From Leptospira ognonensis (GTDB taxonomy: Bacteria; Spirochaetota; Leptospiria; Leptospirales; Leptospiraceae): DNA of 23,398 bases. A program made the translations under genes and the position numbers. The stretch is taken from assembly GCF_004770745.1 (NCBI RefSeq), contig NZ_RQGD01000042.1:1-23398 (forward strand), in the 5' to 3' direction. Positions 1 through 7,982 of this stretch are shown piece by piece (positions within the stretch are counted from its first letter, which is position 1; every line of letters begins with the position of its first letter). The notes beneath the pieces were generated by a model. That model was not told the origin of the DNA. It saw nothing but the letters and a program-made list of their open reading frames with translations, and made no database searches.

Positions 1-102
1 GATTTTGTCAATAATCGGATAGGCATTCTTAACGATAGGGCTGTTTCTGTCTCCTGGAATGAAAAAGGATCAAGTTTTCAGTCGATTCGGAGCATAACTT
101 GA
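1..102 (+). CDS. C-terminal end of an unidentified protein (5' end outside window)
   Basis: The frame is open from the first base of the window to a TGA at 100-102 and gives 33 residues, ending in ...GSSFQSIRSIT. I do not recognise the family. The segment resembles the tail of a regulatory ATPase or sensor domain only vaguely, so no function is assigned. The stretch is too short to exclude a chance open frame. It lies in the same direction as the dab operon but more than 300 nt upstream, so it is probably a separate unit. Confidence 0.35.
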   Translation, partial: DFVNNRIGILNDRAVSVSWNEKGSSFQSIRSIT

Positions 103-202
103 AGTTATAAATCGAAAATCATCTAACTAGTTTTTTTCTATTAGATTAAAAGAAATGGTGTATTCATATTATTTCCCATTTTGATTGCTCAATTGATATG
201 TG

Positions 203-231
203 GTCTCTTGTCTATCAAATTTCCAAGAGAC
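203..231. repeat. 8-bp perfect inverted repeat upstream of dabB
   Basis: GTCTCTTG at 203-210 is mirrored by CAAGAGAC at 224-231, with 13 nt between them. No T-tract follows on the plus strand, so it does not look like an intrinsic terminator. It may be a regulator-binding site or belong to the 3' end of the preceding unit. Function is inferred only from position. Confidence 0.4.
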
Positions 232-262
232 AATTCAAATTCTTCTCATCAAATTTACCATC

Positions 263-280
263 ATGGAGTTTTTTCTCCAT
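263..280. repeat. 6-bp hairpin with T6 loop upstream of dabB
   Basis: ATGGAG (263-268) and CTCCAT (275-280) are exact reverse complements around a loop of six T. It is the second symmetric element within 80 nt upstream of the putative dab promoter. It could be a small hairpin or an operator half-site pair. No further support is available from sequence alone. Confidence 0.3.
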
Positions 281-310
281 TCCCTAGCTTAGCAACAAGA
301 CCGGTTATAT

Positions 311-339
311 TTTACGTTCCGATAGTGTTGCATTAAAAT
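311..339 (+). promoter_or_regulatory. Candidate sigma-70 promoter for the dab operon
   Basis: TTTACG at 311-316 (4 of 6 to TTGACA) and TAAAAT at 334-339 (5 of 6 to TATAAT) are separated by 17 nt. Transcription would begin near 346, about 100 nt before the chosen dabB start. In AT-rich DNA such matches arise by chance, so confidence is limited. Confidence 0.33.
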
Positions 340-431
340 ACATGAAAAATAATACAGTATTAAAAATGCAGTAAAAAGGTTGCATGCAAAATAATGGCTG
401 AATTTTATGTAAATAAGTTAGATTTTCTCTT

Positions 432-439
432 GGAGGAGG
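432..439 (+). promoter_or_regulatory. Strong Shine-Dalgarno that sets the dabB start
   Basis: GGAGGAGG lies 5 nt before the ATG at 445. The upstream ATG at 394 has only AAAAGG at a 13-nt distance. The internal ATG is therefore the better start, and it begins the protein directly at its first membrane helix. Confidence 0.7.
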
Positions 440-444
440 CTTAT

Positions 445-1812
445 ATGATAGGGATATTTTGTATTTTACCCATTTTGGTTTATTTGGCTGGTAGGTTTTT
501 ACTTTTCGGTTCCATTAATTTAAATCATTACGAGACCTGGCAGATGATAGATTTTGGGAATTTGGCACTGGTCATGATGGTTTATACCACAATGATCTCA
601 CTTTTCATACTCTACTATGCTCAAAAGAATTTTGAACGCGAGAAAAATGGAAAAAGATGGTTGGTATGGATCTTACTCACCATTTTCTCTGTCCACTTGA
701 TTACTGTGAGCGCAAATTTGTTATCAATCCTTTTGGGATTCATCTGTATCAGTCTTTTTTTCCACCAGTTGCTGTTGTGCTTCCCTAATCGAAAAAAATC
801 CATAAATGTTGCATGGAAAAAATTCATCCTTTCTAGAATTGGAGATTTGTTTTTTATCTTCTTCTGTTACTCAATCTATAAAACAATAGGAACTCTTGAA
901 CTGAGAGAAATACACAATCTGGTATTGAGTATGCCCATTGAAGAGCGAATGACTGCATGTTTTTGGCCAAGTATCTTTCTCGGAATTGCCTGCATGATCA
1001 AGAGTGCGCAATTTCCACTTCACTTTTGGTTACCAGAAACCATTGATGCTCCTAGCCCAATATCTGCCATTATGCATGCCGGAATTATAAACGCAGGCGG
1101 GTTTCTTCTCCTCAAATTTCATTTTCTCTACACACCAAACTCGCTGGCGAGTCTGATCATATTGTTTGTAGGATTGATGACGGTTATTGTCGGAGGTCTC
1201 TCGATGCTTGCTCAGGTTGATATCAAACGAAAGTTAGCCTATTCAACGTTGGGACAGATGGGATTTATGATGGTTGAGTTTGGACTTGGTTTGTATCCTC
1301 TGATCTTGTTACACATCATCGGACATGGTTTTTACAAAGCTTACGGTTTTCTTGCTGCAGGAAGTCGAGATCTTGCACCTGTTCCCAAACAATTAGGAGT
1401 ATCTTTCAAAATAATCATTAGTTTTCTGATTCTGATCTCGCCTATTGCCATCTATCATAAGACAGACGATATAGAATATGGAGTATTAACGATATTTTTC
1501 TTGTCACTAGTGGGATCTTTACCGAAGACATTAAACCCTATGGCGATACTTGTTAGTATTTTCCTGGCAATTCCTTCGATCTTCCTTCTTTCTCTCGGAA
1601 CCTGGATGACGGGAATCGAAAGCGAGCAGACTCAACTGAATCCGATGATCGCTATAATAAGTCTCCTAACGCTTTCTACTTTCTCGGCATTCATCATCTT
1701 ACTGCCTTCGCTGAATCAGTTTAAATTTGTGAATTGGCTTTATGCATATGCGTCAAGAGGGTTCCTATTCTCTCAAAACTCAGATAAAATTTTTAATAAA
1801 CTAGTAAACTAA
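445..1812 (+). CDS. dabB: DabB, NuoL-like membrane subunit of a DAB inorganic-carbon transporter
   Basis: This 455-residue, multi-helix inner-membrane protein belongs to the proton-conducting NADH dehydrogenase subunit 5 / antiporter family (PF00361). The hallmark segment is visible: KSAQFPLHFWLPE followed by PSPISAIMHAG, with the conserved Lys at about residue 186. The later segments DIKRKLAYSTLGQMG and GHGFYKAYGFLAAGS match the NuoL pattern around the second channel. There are no other complex I genes here. The next gene, 23 nt downstream, is the DUF2309 partner DabA, which identifies a DAB pair rather than a respiratory subunit. In characterised DAB systems, DabB is thought to couple ion flow to directional CO2 hydration by DabA, so that bicarbonate accumulates in the cytoplasm. 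The longest frame starts at 394, but the Shine-Dalgarno at 432-439 favours 445. Confidence 0.87.
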   Translation: MIGIFCILPILVYLAGRFLLFGSINLNHYETWQMIDFGNLALVMMVYTTMISLFILYYAQKNFEREKNGKRWLVWILLTIFSVHLITVSANLLSILLGFICISLFFHQLLLCFPNRKKSINVAWKKFILSRIGDLFFIFFCYSIYKTIGTLELREIHNLVLSMPIEERMTACFWPSIFLGIACMIKSAQFPLHFWLPETIDAPSPISAIMHAGIINAGGFLLLKFHFLYTPNSLASLIILFVGLMTVIVGGLSMLAQVDIKRKLAYSTLGQMGFMMVEFGLGLYPLILLHIIGHGFYKAYGFLAAGSRDLAPVPKQLGVSFKIIISFLILISPIAIYHKTDDIEYGVLTIFFLSLVGSLPKTLNPMAILVSIFLAIPSIFLLSLGTWMTGIESEQTQLNPMIAIISLLTLSTFSAFIILLPSLNQFKFVNWLYAYASRGFLFSQNSDKIFNKLVN

Positions 1813-1835
1813 ATATCTTAACTGGAGCAAAACAA

Positions 1836-4004
1836 ATGAAGACGAAACATAAAACGATACAAATAAATGAGATCAACGAAATGCTAATGAAAATCCCTCC
1901 CCTCTGGGAACTTGATTCTTATATTGCAGTCAATCCCTTTCTTGGTTATTCCTCGGAACCTTTCTTCAAGTCACTTGCCTCTCTGGAGACAGCGTTAGGA
2001 TGCAAGTTGATTCCCGATAAGGATCTTTTGGAGAATGAACCTCTTGATTTTATAAACTCAGGTTCCTTCGATGACACGCAAACGATGATTGGCGATTTGG
2101 TCGGAACATTCCTCTCATCTTATGTCGATGCAGGAATCTCCTATTGGGCTAATCCATGGAAAGAAGATACGTTATGGAAGGCATTTCAAAAATGGGTGAA
2201 AATTGATCCTATTTTTCGAAACCAAACAAACTTCCAAATCTTAGAAAAAAAGATCCAGAGCGCCAATTCCCCGTACACTATGATCAGCATCTTATTTGAA
2301 GAATATGAAATTTTAGACAAACAAGTAGTGGAACTTTTGATGTTCCAACAGCTGGGATGGTCTTCCTATTTCAGAAAAAGCAATTGGCATACCCCCTTCA
2401 ATGAAGAAAGTGATTTGGTTTCTTTTTTAGCAATTCTATGCTTGATTTTTGTCTTAAACAAAGACCTTCCTGCCAATTTTAAAAAAGAAGAGACAAAGGC
2501 TGCAAAGGAGGATACTGTAAGACGATACCAACTTTTAGAAAGTAAAGAAAATGTGTATAGAAATAGACTCATTTTTGAATTGAGAAAAACAAACAAAAGT
2601 AATGTGCCAAATTCGAAGGTAACAGTTAAATTTTTATTCTGTATCGATGTGAGATCTGAATCCTTCCGAAGGCATTTGGAAAATGAATCAAGTGAAATTG
2701 AAACAGATGGTTTTGCTGGATTTTTTGGAATGCCCATTGGTAAAAAAGATTGGAAGGGCAATAAGATCAATCATAGTCCCGCTCTCATAGAACCTAACTA
2801 TATCGTGAATGAAGACGAAAGGTCTCTCTTTTTGAAAAACAAATTGATCCTTACAAAGTCTTGGATTCAAAAGATCAAACGTACGTTTCCGATCGGTTTT
2901 CATTATGTTGAATCTGCCGGATTTCTTTCAGCTGTGGGTATGCTTTCAAAGTCTTTCAAGGTTAAGTCACCATTTACCTATCGACGAGAAGTGAATGATG
3001 GAGAAGTCTTATCTGCCTTACAACGATTGAAATTGGATGAAAAGACACAGATTGCTGCTGGATTCTTGAAACATATGGGATGGCTTACATCCTTTCCGAA
3101 TTATATTTTGATCGTCGGACACGCAAGTGAGACAACTAACAACCCGCATGAAGCAGGGTTGTCTTGCGGAGCATGTTCTGGTCAAAGTGGGGAACTCAGT
3201 GCACGTTTTGCATGTGAGTTACTGAACGATGCAGAAGTAAGAAGCCAACTAATGAATCAAGGAATCAAGATAGAAGAAACAACAAAATTCGTTCCCGCAA
3301 TACACGAAACCGTTAGCGATTCCATATCCATTCTGAAAAAGGAATATATCTCAAAAGAATTTGGGCAAAAAATTGAAAACTGGATACAAAATGCACAGGC
3401 AAACTACATAAAAGAGAAGACAATTTATTTTTCACTTACGAAAAAAGAAGGAGTTTCCAGATCCAGGGATTGGTCAGAAGTTTTTCCAGAAGCAGGGCTT
3501 GCTAATTGCGCCTCATTCTTTATCGCGCGAAGAGAAACGACAAAGTCTTTAAACTTGGAAAGTCGATCCTTCCTAAATTCGTATGACCATACGAAGGATA
3601 CTGAATTGAACACCTTGGAATTACTCCTTACCGCCCCTGCCATTGTGGCGTCTTGGATCAACCTTCAATACTATGCTTCAACGGTTGCACCCGATATTTT
3701 TGGAGCCGGGAATAAGTTGATTCAAACGGTAGTAGGCAACATTGGAGTTTTCGAGGGGAATCACTGGAATTTAAGAAGTGGGTTACCTCTTCAATCGGTC
3801 TACGATGGGAAAAGATTTATTCACACTCCAGTTAGGTTAACGATTTTCGTCGAGGCTCCACTCCAATCGATTGATAAAATACTCGCAAAACATAACTCGA
3901 TACGAGATTTGGTGGAAGGAGAATGGGTACATTTAGTATCGATCTCAGACGATCTTAAATTTCATCTGAAAAAGGGGAAACAATGGGAATTGATTCCAGC
4001 TTGA
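1836..4004 (+). CDS. dabA: DabA, zinc-dependent beta-carbonic-anhydrase-like subunit (DUF2309/UPF0753)
   Basis: This 722-residue cytoplasmic or peripheral protein of the DUF2309 family partners DabB. The metal site described for DabA (two Cys, one His, one Asp) can be read directly. CIDVRSE gives C269, D271 and R273. VGHAS gives H429, and LSCGACSGQSG gives C444, with C447 nearby. The H429-to-C444 spacing of 15 is the same as I recall for the characterised Halothiobacillus protein. All catalytic ligands are present, so the protein is predicted to be active. By family knowledge it hydrates CO2 to bicarbonate vectorially with DabB. It is at the short end for the family, whose members are often 800 residues or more, but no frameshift is seen. 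GGAG at 1824-1827 lies 8 nt before the ATG. dabB and dabA are 23 nt apart and almost certainly co-transcribed. Confidence 0.9.
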   Translation: MKTKHKTIQINEINEMLMKIPPLWELDSYIAVNPFLGYSSEPFFKSLASLETALGCKLIPDKDLLENEPLDFINSGSFDDTQTMIGDLVGTFLSSYVDAGISYWANPWKEDTLWKAFQKWVKIDPIFRNQTNFQILEKKIQSANSPYTMISILFEEYEILDKQVVELLMFQQLGWSSYFRKSNWHTPFNEESDLVSFLAILCLIFVLNKDLPANFKKEETKAAKEDTVRRYQLLESKENVYRNRLIFELRKTNKSNVPNSKVTVKFLFCIDVRSESFRRHLENESSEIETDGFAGFFGMPIGKKDWKGNKINHSPALIEPNYIVNEDERSLFLKNKLILTKSWIQKIKRTFPIGFHYVESAGFLSAVGMLSKSFKVKSPFTYRREVNDGEVLSALQRLKLDEKTQIAAGFLKHMGWLTSFPNYILIVGHASETTNNPHEAGLSCGACSGQSGELSARFACELLNDAEVRSQLMNQGIKIEETTKFVPAIHETVSDSISILKKEYISKEFGQKIENWIQNAQANYIKEKTIYFSLTKKEGVSRSRDWSEVFPEAGLANCASFFIARRETTKSLNLESRSFLNSYDHTKDTELNTLELLLTAPAIVASWINLQYYASTVAPDIFGAGNKLIQTVVGNIGVFEGNHWNLRSGLPLQSVYDGKRFIHTPVRLTIFVEAPLQSIDKILAKHNSIRDLVEGEWVHLVSISDDLKFHLKKGKQWELIPA

Positions 4005-4021
4005 CCTAAAATAAGGTTAAA

Positions 4022-4074
4022 CTCTATATAGGAAAAGTAAGTTTCTTTTCCTGAATTTAATTTCCTATATAGAG
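4022..4074. repeat. 14-bp perfect inverted repeat before the winged-helix gene
   Basis: CTCTATATAGGAAA (4022-4035) is exactly mirrored by TTTCCTATATAGAG (4061-4074) around a 25-nt spacer, ending 8 nt before the regulator ATG. Inside it a second, mutually exclusive stem exists: GGAAAAG (4031-4037) with CTTTTCC (4045-4051) and a 7-nt loop. The arms could be an operator pair for the adjacent regulator. As RNA, the element could be a terminator or attenuator after dabA that also masks the regulator's ribosome binding region. Confidence 0.7.
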
Positions 4075-4082
4075 ACTAGAAT

Positions 4083-4400
4083 ATGCAAAATAAAAACCCA
4101 AAGAACAAGCTCGCGATTACTAAAAGGGAGCCGATTAAATGGACATTCCTATCAAACCATGCTCATGTTCTTATATGTCTTTATTATGATCCGGAGATAA
4201 GAGTGAGGGACATTGCACAAGCAGTTGGCATTACAGAAAGAACGGTATTGGGTATCATCAAGGATCTAGTAGAGGCTGAAATTCTAGAAAAAATAAAAGA
4301 AGGACGTCGCAATCATTATAAAATCATTCAGACTAAAAAATTAAGACATAGCTTAGAGGCAAACCATACGATTAAAGACCTTCTTAAACTCGCTAATTAA
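4083..4400 (+). CDS. Winged-helix transcriptional regulator, MarR/ArsR-like
   Basis: This 105-residue protein has one wHTH domain. The helix-turn-helix is about residues 38-60 (RVRDIAQAVGITERTVLGII) and the wing includes EGRRNHYKI near residues 75-85. The N-terminal ~15 residues are basic. There is no ligand-binding or metal-binding Cys/His cluster, so it looks like a small DNA-binding protein of the kind annotated as HTH or MarR-family. It begins 78 nt after dabA and directly follows a long inverted repeat, which suggests autoregulation and possibly control of dabBA. No strong Shine-Dalgarno precedes the ATG, and the right arm of the repeat occupies that position. Confidence 0.75.
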   Translation: MQNKNPKNKLAITKREPIKWTFLSNHAHVLICLYYDPEIRVRDIAQAVGITERTVLGIIKDLVEAEILEKIKEGRRNHYKIIQTKKLRHSLEANHTIKDLLKLAN

Positions 4401-4530
4401 TTGACTTCTTAAGTCGAGAGTTTGTATGATTTGAAGCAAAAGATAGAATTCTAAAAAATATGCTTCAGGATTTTTCTTCCATAGATTTCTTCTCTAAATT
4501 CATTTTTCTGTAGTTTGAGATCCGCGAATT

Positions 4531-4536
4531 TATAAT
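4531..4536 (+). promoter_or_regulatory. Candidate -10 box for the hydrolase lipoprotein gene
   Basis: A perfect TATAAT sits about 90 nt before the preferred start codon. No good -35 hexamer is found at 16-18 nt upstream, so this is only a suggestive site. Confidence 0.25.
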
Positions 4537-4626
4537 GCGTTTCGATAAAATACTGTGAATAAGTGACTCGAAGAATAATTTATGCTTCAAAGATCACTGA
4601 ATCTCACAAAAAGGAATATAAATAAT

Positions 4627-5700
4627 TTGAAACTAGCTAAGATACTACTCCTTATAAATTTTCTTTATTTTGTGAATTGTTCACCACATACGATTCCGTA
4701 CGAACAAAAGGAATGGAGAGAGAAAGGAATTACATCCTTAGAAGAAATCGAATTGGGAAACGTTAAACATTCCATATTGATTCGAGGAACCGATAAGTCC
4801 AATCCCATACTTTTAGTGATTCATGGTTTTGCAGTTCCCATGATGCCTTTTGCACATTTATCTTATGGTGACAAAAGAGACCGAATGGAGAAAAATTTCA
4901 TTATCGTAAATTATGATCAGAGAGGTGTAGGAAAAACATCAAGATTGAACGATGAAGATCAAATTGATTTTACAATGGAAGATTTCGTTTACGATGCCGA
5001 AATACTTTGTCAAAAGTTAATGAAACGATTTGGAAAAAAGAAAATCTATCTTCAGGCTATTTCTTGGGGAAGTTATATCGGTGCAAAACTTGCCGCCAAA
5101 CACCCTGATTGGTTTTATGCATATATCAGTGAAGGTCAGGCTGTTTATGCCCCAGAAAGTATTGCGGAAATGAAACGATTTAGTTTAGAAGAAGCAAGGC
5201 TAGAGAACAACGTAAAAGCAATCGAAGAATTGGAAGCGGCAGAAGTTGCTAATCTAACATTAGGTGTAATAAAAATGAAGGAAAATATGGAAAAGATTTC
5301 TTCTTGGGGAGAATATTACCAAAATAAAAAATACAAATATAGAAATTTTACGCTCTCAGAATTGTTTATTGGAGCTTTGCGCAAAGCGCCAGAATATAGT
5401 TTTTTTGATTTCCTTGCAACTTTGAAATCTATGGATAGCTTCAGCGAAAAAAATATATCAAAACTGATGGAAATAAATATGCGTAAGGAAGTGCCCGAAA
5501 TGAATCTACCTGTGTATTTTCTAATGGGCGAATATGATTTTATGAATCAGGCAGGAAGAGATTATTTTACTACATTAAAATCTCCTAAAAAAAAATGGAT
5601 CGAGCTAAAAAGGGCAGGACATGAACTTGGCGCAGATCAACCCGAGGAAGTTCAAAAAATATATATTGATCAAATTCGAAAAGAGACATTTTTACCATAA
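4627..5700 (+). CDS. Alpha/beta-hydrolase lipoprotein (proline-iminopeptidase-like)
   Basis: A serine hydrolase of the alpha/beta fold, predicted to be exported and lipid-anchored. With a TTG start at 4627, preceded by AAGGAA at 4611-4616, the N-terminus is MKLAKILLLINFLYFVNC, a typical short lipoprotein signal with the lipid-carrying Cys at 18. The open frame extends to an ATG at 4582, adding 15 residues before the hydrophobic core, so that start remains possible. Hydrolase motifs in order are VIHGF (oxyanion region), NYDQRGVGKTS (typical of peptidase S33 members), AISWGS with nucleophile S146, GEYD with D304, and AGHELG with H332. The triad is complete. The first Gly of the usual GxSxG elbow is Ala. 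Substrate is unknown. The gene is monocistronic by spacing (226 nt before, 245 nt after). Confidence 0.8.
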   Translation: MKLAKILLLINFLYFVNCSPHTIPYEQKEWREKGITSLEEIELGNVKHSILIRGTDKSNPILLVIHGFAVPMMPFAHLSYGDKRDRMEKNFIIVNYDQRGVGKTSRLNDEDQIDFTMEDFVYDAEILCQKLMKRFGKKKIYLQAISWGSYIGAKLAAKHPDWFYAYISEGQAVYAPESIAEMKRFSLEEARLENNVKAIEELEAAEVANLTLGVIKMKENMEKISSWGEYYQNKKYKYRNFTLSELFIGALRKAPEYSFFDFLATLKSMDSFSEKNISKLMEINMRKEVPEMNLPVYFLMGEYDFMNQAGRDYFTTLKSPKKKWIELKRAGHELGADQPEEVQKIYIDQIRKETFLP

Positions 5701-5945
5701 AAGACAGTCGTAAATGCTTTGGCTGTTATCAAAAAGATTGTATCCTTTGGCGTTTAATTTTCGATCCTGCGACCGAAATAAGTAATTTCCACTACATTTT
5801 TGTCCCGAATGATTAAAAATTTCAAACTTGATTCTGAAAAGCAGAGAAGAATGCGAATTAATTGACTTACCTTTGTTTTATTAAGCAAGAAGTCTGTTCT
5901 TCTGAAAAATAGAATCAGAGAATCATTTTTCTATCGAGAATCCCT

Positions 5946-7334
5946 ATGCGAAAAAATAAGATCCTATGCCTGCTGACTACATTCGGTATGACAACATCTT
6001 GTCAGATACAATTAGATAACCCAGGAAGCCCGGGGGACAAGTCCTTTTATGCCACAGAAGCTCTGAGGTGTCTCGCCGGACAGTCGTTTAGCTGTAAGCC
6101 CGTTACTTCGATTTCGAGCGAAAGTAGTACTAATAATTCCGCTACCACAAACTCTGATGTTAGTCCAAGCGGGTTAGGTTATGATTCGCCACTTATTTTT
6201 TATAGTCAGATAGCAAATAGTTTTACACCTAGAATATCTGGGACTTCGCTCACATTTAGCATAACACCTTCCTTGCCAAGTGGTCTCAGTTTGGATTCGA
6301 CTTCGGGTTTGATTTCTGGAACCTATTCGTCTTACAGTGGTTCCTCCTTAGATTACGTCGTGACTGTTTCGAATGCTTCTGGTTACACGAACACGACTGT
6401 CAAATTGACTGCCTTCGGACTTTCTCCGCTCAAAACAGGCCAAACAACCTGCATGGACAATCTAGCCAATCCCATTGCTTGTTCAGGAACGGGACAGGAT
6501 GCCGAATTCCAAAAAGGAAGCAATCCATCCTTAACGGATAATGCAGATGGGACCGTAAAAGATAATCATACAGGAAATACCTGGATGAAATGTGAATTGG
6601 GCGGAGTATATACTGTAGGTTCAAATTCATGTACCTCTCCTGGAACTACATCAAGTTATATAGCTGCCACAACTGGCTGTGCAGCTTCCTCGGGTTTCCG
6701 AGTACCAACTAGTTTTGAACTTCGATCTATATCCAAAATGGATAATCCCACTGGTTTTTTTACTCCATTTCAGATTGAAGGCTTCAATTATTGGACTGCC
6801 ACAGCATCACCTACCGGACATTTTGTGGCCATTAATACAAATATTAATTTAGTCGAGTCGCTTGACGCCAATAGCAACATTACAAAATGCGTATCTGGAA
6901 GTACCTTGAACTCAAAATCATCCTATGTTGATAATGCCGATGGAACCATCCTCGATATAGGAACGGGACTCTTATGGCAAAAATGTCCTTTAGGTCAAAC
7001 TTACACCTCTGGCAATTGTACAGGAGTTTTAACGAAAGTTAGCTGGGATATATCACTCACAAACTGCACATCTTCTAATTTAAAAGGAAAATCCTGGCGC
7101 CTTCCAAATATAAATGAGCTTGCAAGTATTTTTGATCCAACTTATTCCAATTATGTGAATCCCACCTTTTTCCCTACCGTTGGAGATACGCCCGGAAGTT
7201 TCGGTTTTTGGTCCTCTACGGGAATCAATACGGCAAGCCGAGTAGTCTTCTTTAGCGCCAATGCGCCCGTCCTGACCATAGCGCCGAAATCCACTAACAA
7301 TGCCTATGCTTCATTATGTGTTACCGATCCTTAG
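5946..7334 (+). CDS. Putative lipoprotein with Ig-like domain and two DUF1566 (Lcl_C) repeats
   Basis: This 462-residue exported protein has a signal peptide ending in a lipobox-like MTTSC, with the lipidated Cys at 19. After a Ser/Thr/Asn-rich linker (about 50-75) comes a putative Ig domain of the He_PIG type (about 78-155, containing LPSGLSLDSTSGLISGT). Two related DUF1566 units follow, each opening with DNADGT: the first at about 198-318 (NTWMKC, then FRVPTSFELRS), the second at about 327-460 (LLWQKC, then WRLPNINELASI). The paired Cys residues in each unit could form disulfides in an exported protein. This architecture recurs in Leptospira surface proteins of unknown role, so surface display is inferred. 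No enzymatic motif is visible. It has no same-strand neighbour close enough to form an operon and converges with leuD. Confidence 0.8.
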   Translation: MRKNKILCLLTTFGMTTSCQIQLDNPGSPGDKSFYATEALRCLAGQSFSCKPVTSISSESSTNNSATTNSDVSPSGLGYDSPLIFYSQIANSFTPRISGTSLTFSITPSLPSGLSLDSTSGLISGTYSSYSGSSLDYVVTVSNASGYTNTTVKLTAFGLSPLKTGQTTCMDNLANPIACSGTGQDAEFQKGSNPSLTDNADGTVKDNHTGNTWMKCELGGVYTVGSNSCTSPGTTSSYIAATTGCAASSGFRVPTSFELRSISKMDNPTGFFTPFQIEGFNYWTATASPTGHFVAINTNINLVESLDANSNITKCVSGSTLNSKSSYVDNADGTILDIGTGLLWQKCPLGQTYTSGNCTGVLTKVSWDISLTNCTSSNLKGKSWRLPNINELASIFDPTYSNYVNPTFFPTVGDTPGSFGFWSSTGINTASRVVFFSANAPVLTIAPKSTNNAYASLCVTDP

Positions 7335-7388
7335 TCAGAATGAGAAGCTTAGCTCCACTGGATTTTGGATCAGTAATGGATCACTATG

Positions 7389-7982
7389 CTAAACTTTTAT
7401 CCTTTTTTCATATTCCTTGATTTTCTCAAAAATTTTGAAAGTCATACCTATATCATCTAATCCAAACTGGATGCGATCCAAATTTGACTTTGACAATTTG
7501 AAGTTATACTCTTCCTTATCAAAGTAGATCTTTAACTTTGATAAATCGACTGTCATTTTCTTGTTTGTATCTTTTAATAAGGAAGCGGCAAGGGAATCGA
7601 TCGTTTGTTTTGGCAATTGGATCAAGGCAATTCCATTTTTTGCCGCATTGGAGTAAAAAATATCTGCAAATGATTCCGCGATCACAACCTTGAAGCCAAA
7701 ATCAGCCAAGGCCCAAGGCGCATGCTCTCGACTCGAACCGCATCCGAAATTTTCACCTGTCAGCAATATGCTGACATCCGCGGTTCCAGGTGAATTGAGA
7801 ATGAAATCTGGATTGGGAACATTGCCTTCTTCGTCTAAATACCTCCAATGAAAAAACAGTAATTTGCCGAATCCTATCTTATCTGTTTTCTTCATAAACT
7901 GTTTTGGAAGAATCTGATCTGTGTCGATATCCTTCTTTATTAATGACAATATCTTACCTTTATGAATGGTCCATCCGTTCAT
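7389..7982 (-). CDS. leuD: 3-isopropylmalate dehydratase small subunit
   Basis: LeuD (197 residues, normal length) forms the swivelling domain of isopropylmalate isomerase, which interconverts 2- and 3-isopropylmalate in leucine synthesis. Family motifs are clear: DIDTDQILPKQFM near residues 18-30, the active-site loop GENFGCGSSREHAPWAL near 76-92, and the AESFADIFYSNAAKNG stretch. Its ATG overlaps the leuC stop in an ATGA (7979-7982), so translation is probably coupled. A GGAG lies just upstream in the end of leuC. In Leptospira the same enzyme is also expected to act on citramalate for isoleucine synthesis; that is family and genus knowledge, not read from this sequence. Confidence 0.95.
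   Translation of the reverse strand: MNGWTIHKGKILSLIKKDIDTDQILPKQFMKKTDKIGFGKLLFFHWRYLDEEGNVPNPDFILNSPGTADVSILLTGENFGCGSSREHAPWALADFGFKVVIAESFADIFYSNAAKNGIALIQLPKQTIDSLAASLLKDTNKKMTVDLSKLKIYFDKEEYNFKLSKSNLDRIQFGLDDIGMTFKIFEKIKEYEKRIKV

Larger units (their letters stand above)
103..444. other. Gene-free upstream region of the dab operon
   Basis: No convincing gene was seen in this AT-rich 342-nt stretch. It contains two perfect short inverted repeats (203-231 and 263-280) and a promoter-like hexamer pair (311-339), all listed separately. The longest open frame of the next gene starts at 394 inside this region, but the ribosome binding site argues for a start at 445. Confidence 0.5.

Noticed and set aside
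445..1812. dabB as a respiratory complex I or Mrp antiporter subunit
   Set aside because: No other nuo or mrp genes are nearby and the direct partner is a DUF2309 protein with an intact zinc site, which is the DAB arrangement.
2366..2770. 134-codon minus-strand open frame opposite dabA
   Set aside because: It is fully covered by dabA, spans codons next to and including the DabA Cys/Asp motif, and shows no family signature.
4386..4423. Possible hairpin around the end of the wHTH gene (GACTT-CTT-AAGTC with flanking AAACTC/GAGTTT)
   Set aside because: The inner stem is only 5 bp with a 3-nt loop, the outer arm overlaps coding sequence, and there is no T-tract.
5701..5945. Promoter or terminator in the gap between the two lipoprotein genes
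   Set aside because: A TTGACT at 5862-5867 has no acceptable -10 at the right distance, and only 4-5 bp symmetric stretches are present. I see nothing reportable in this 245-nt gap.
7345..7396. Imperfect 9-position stem (AAGCTTAGC / GCTAAACTT) between the DUF1566 gene and leuD
   Set aside because: It has a C-A mismatch, a 34-nt loop and overlap with the leuD stop codon. Too weak to call a terminator.
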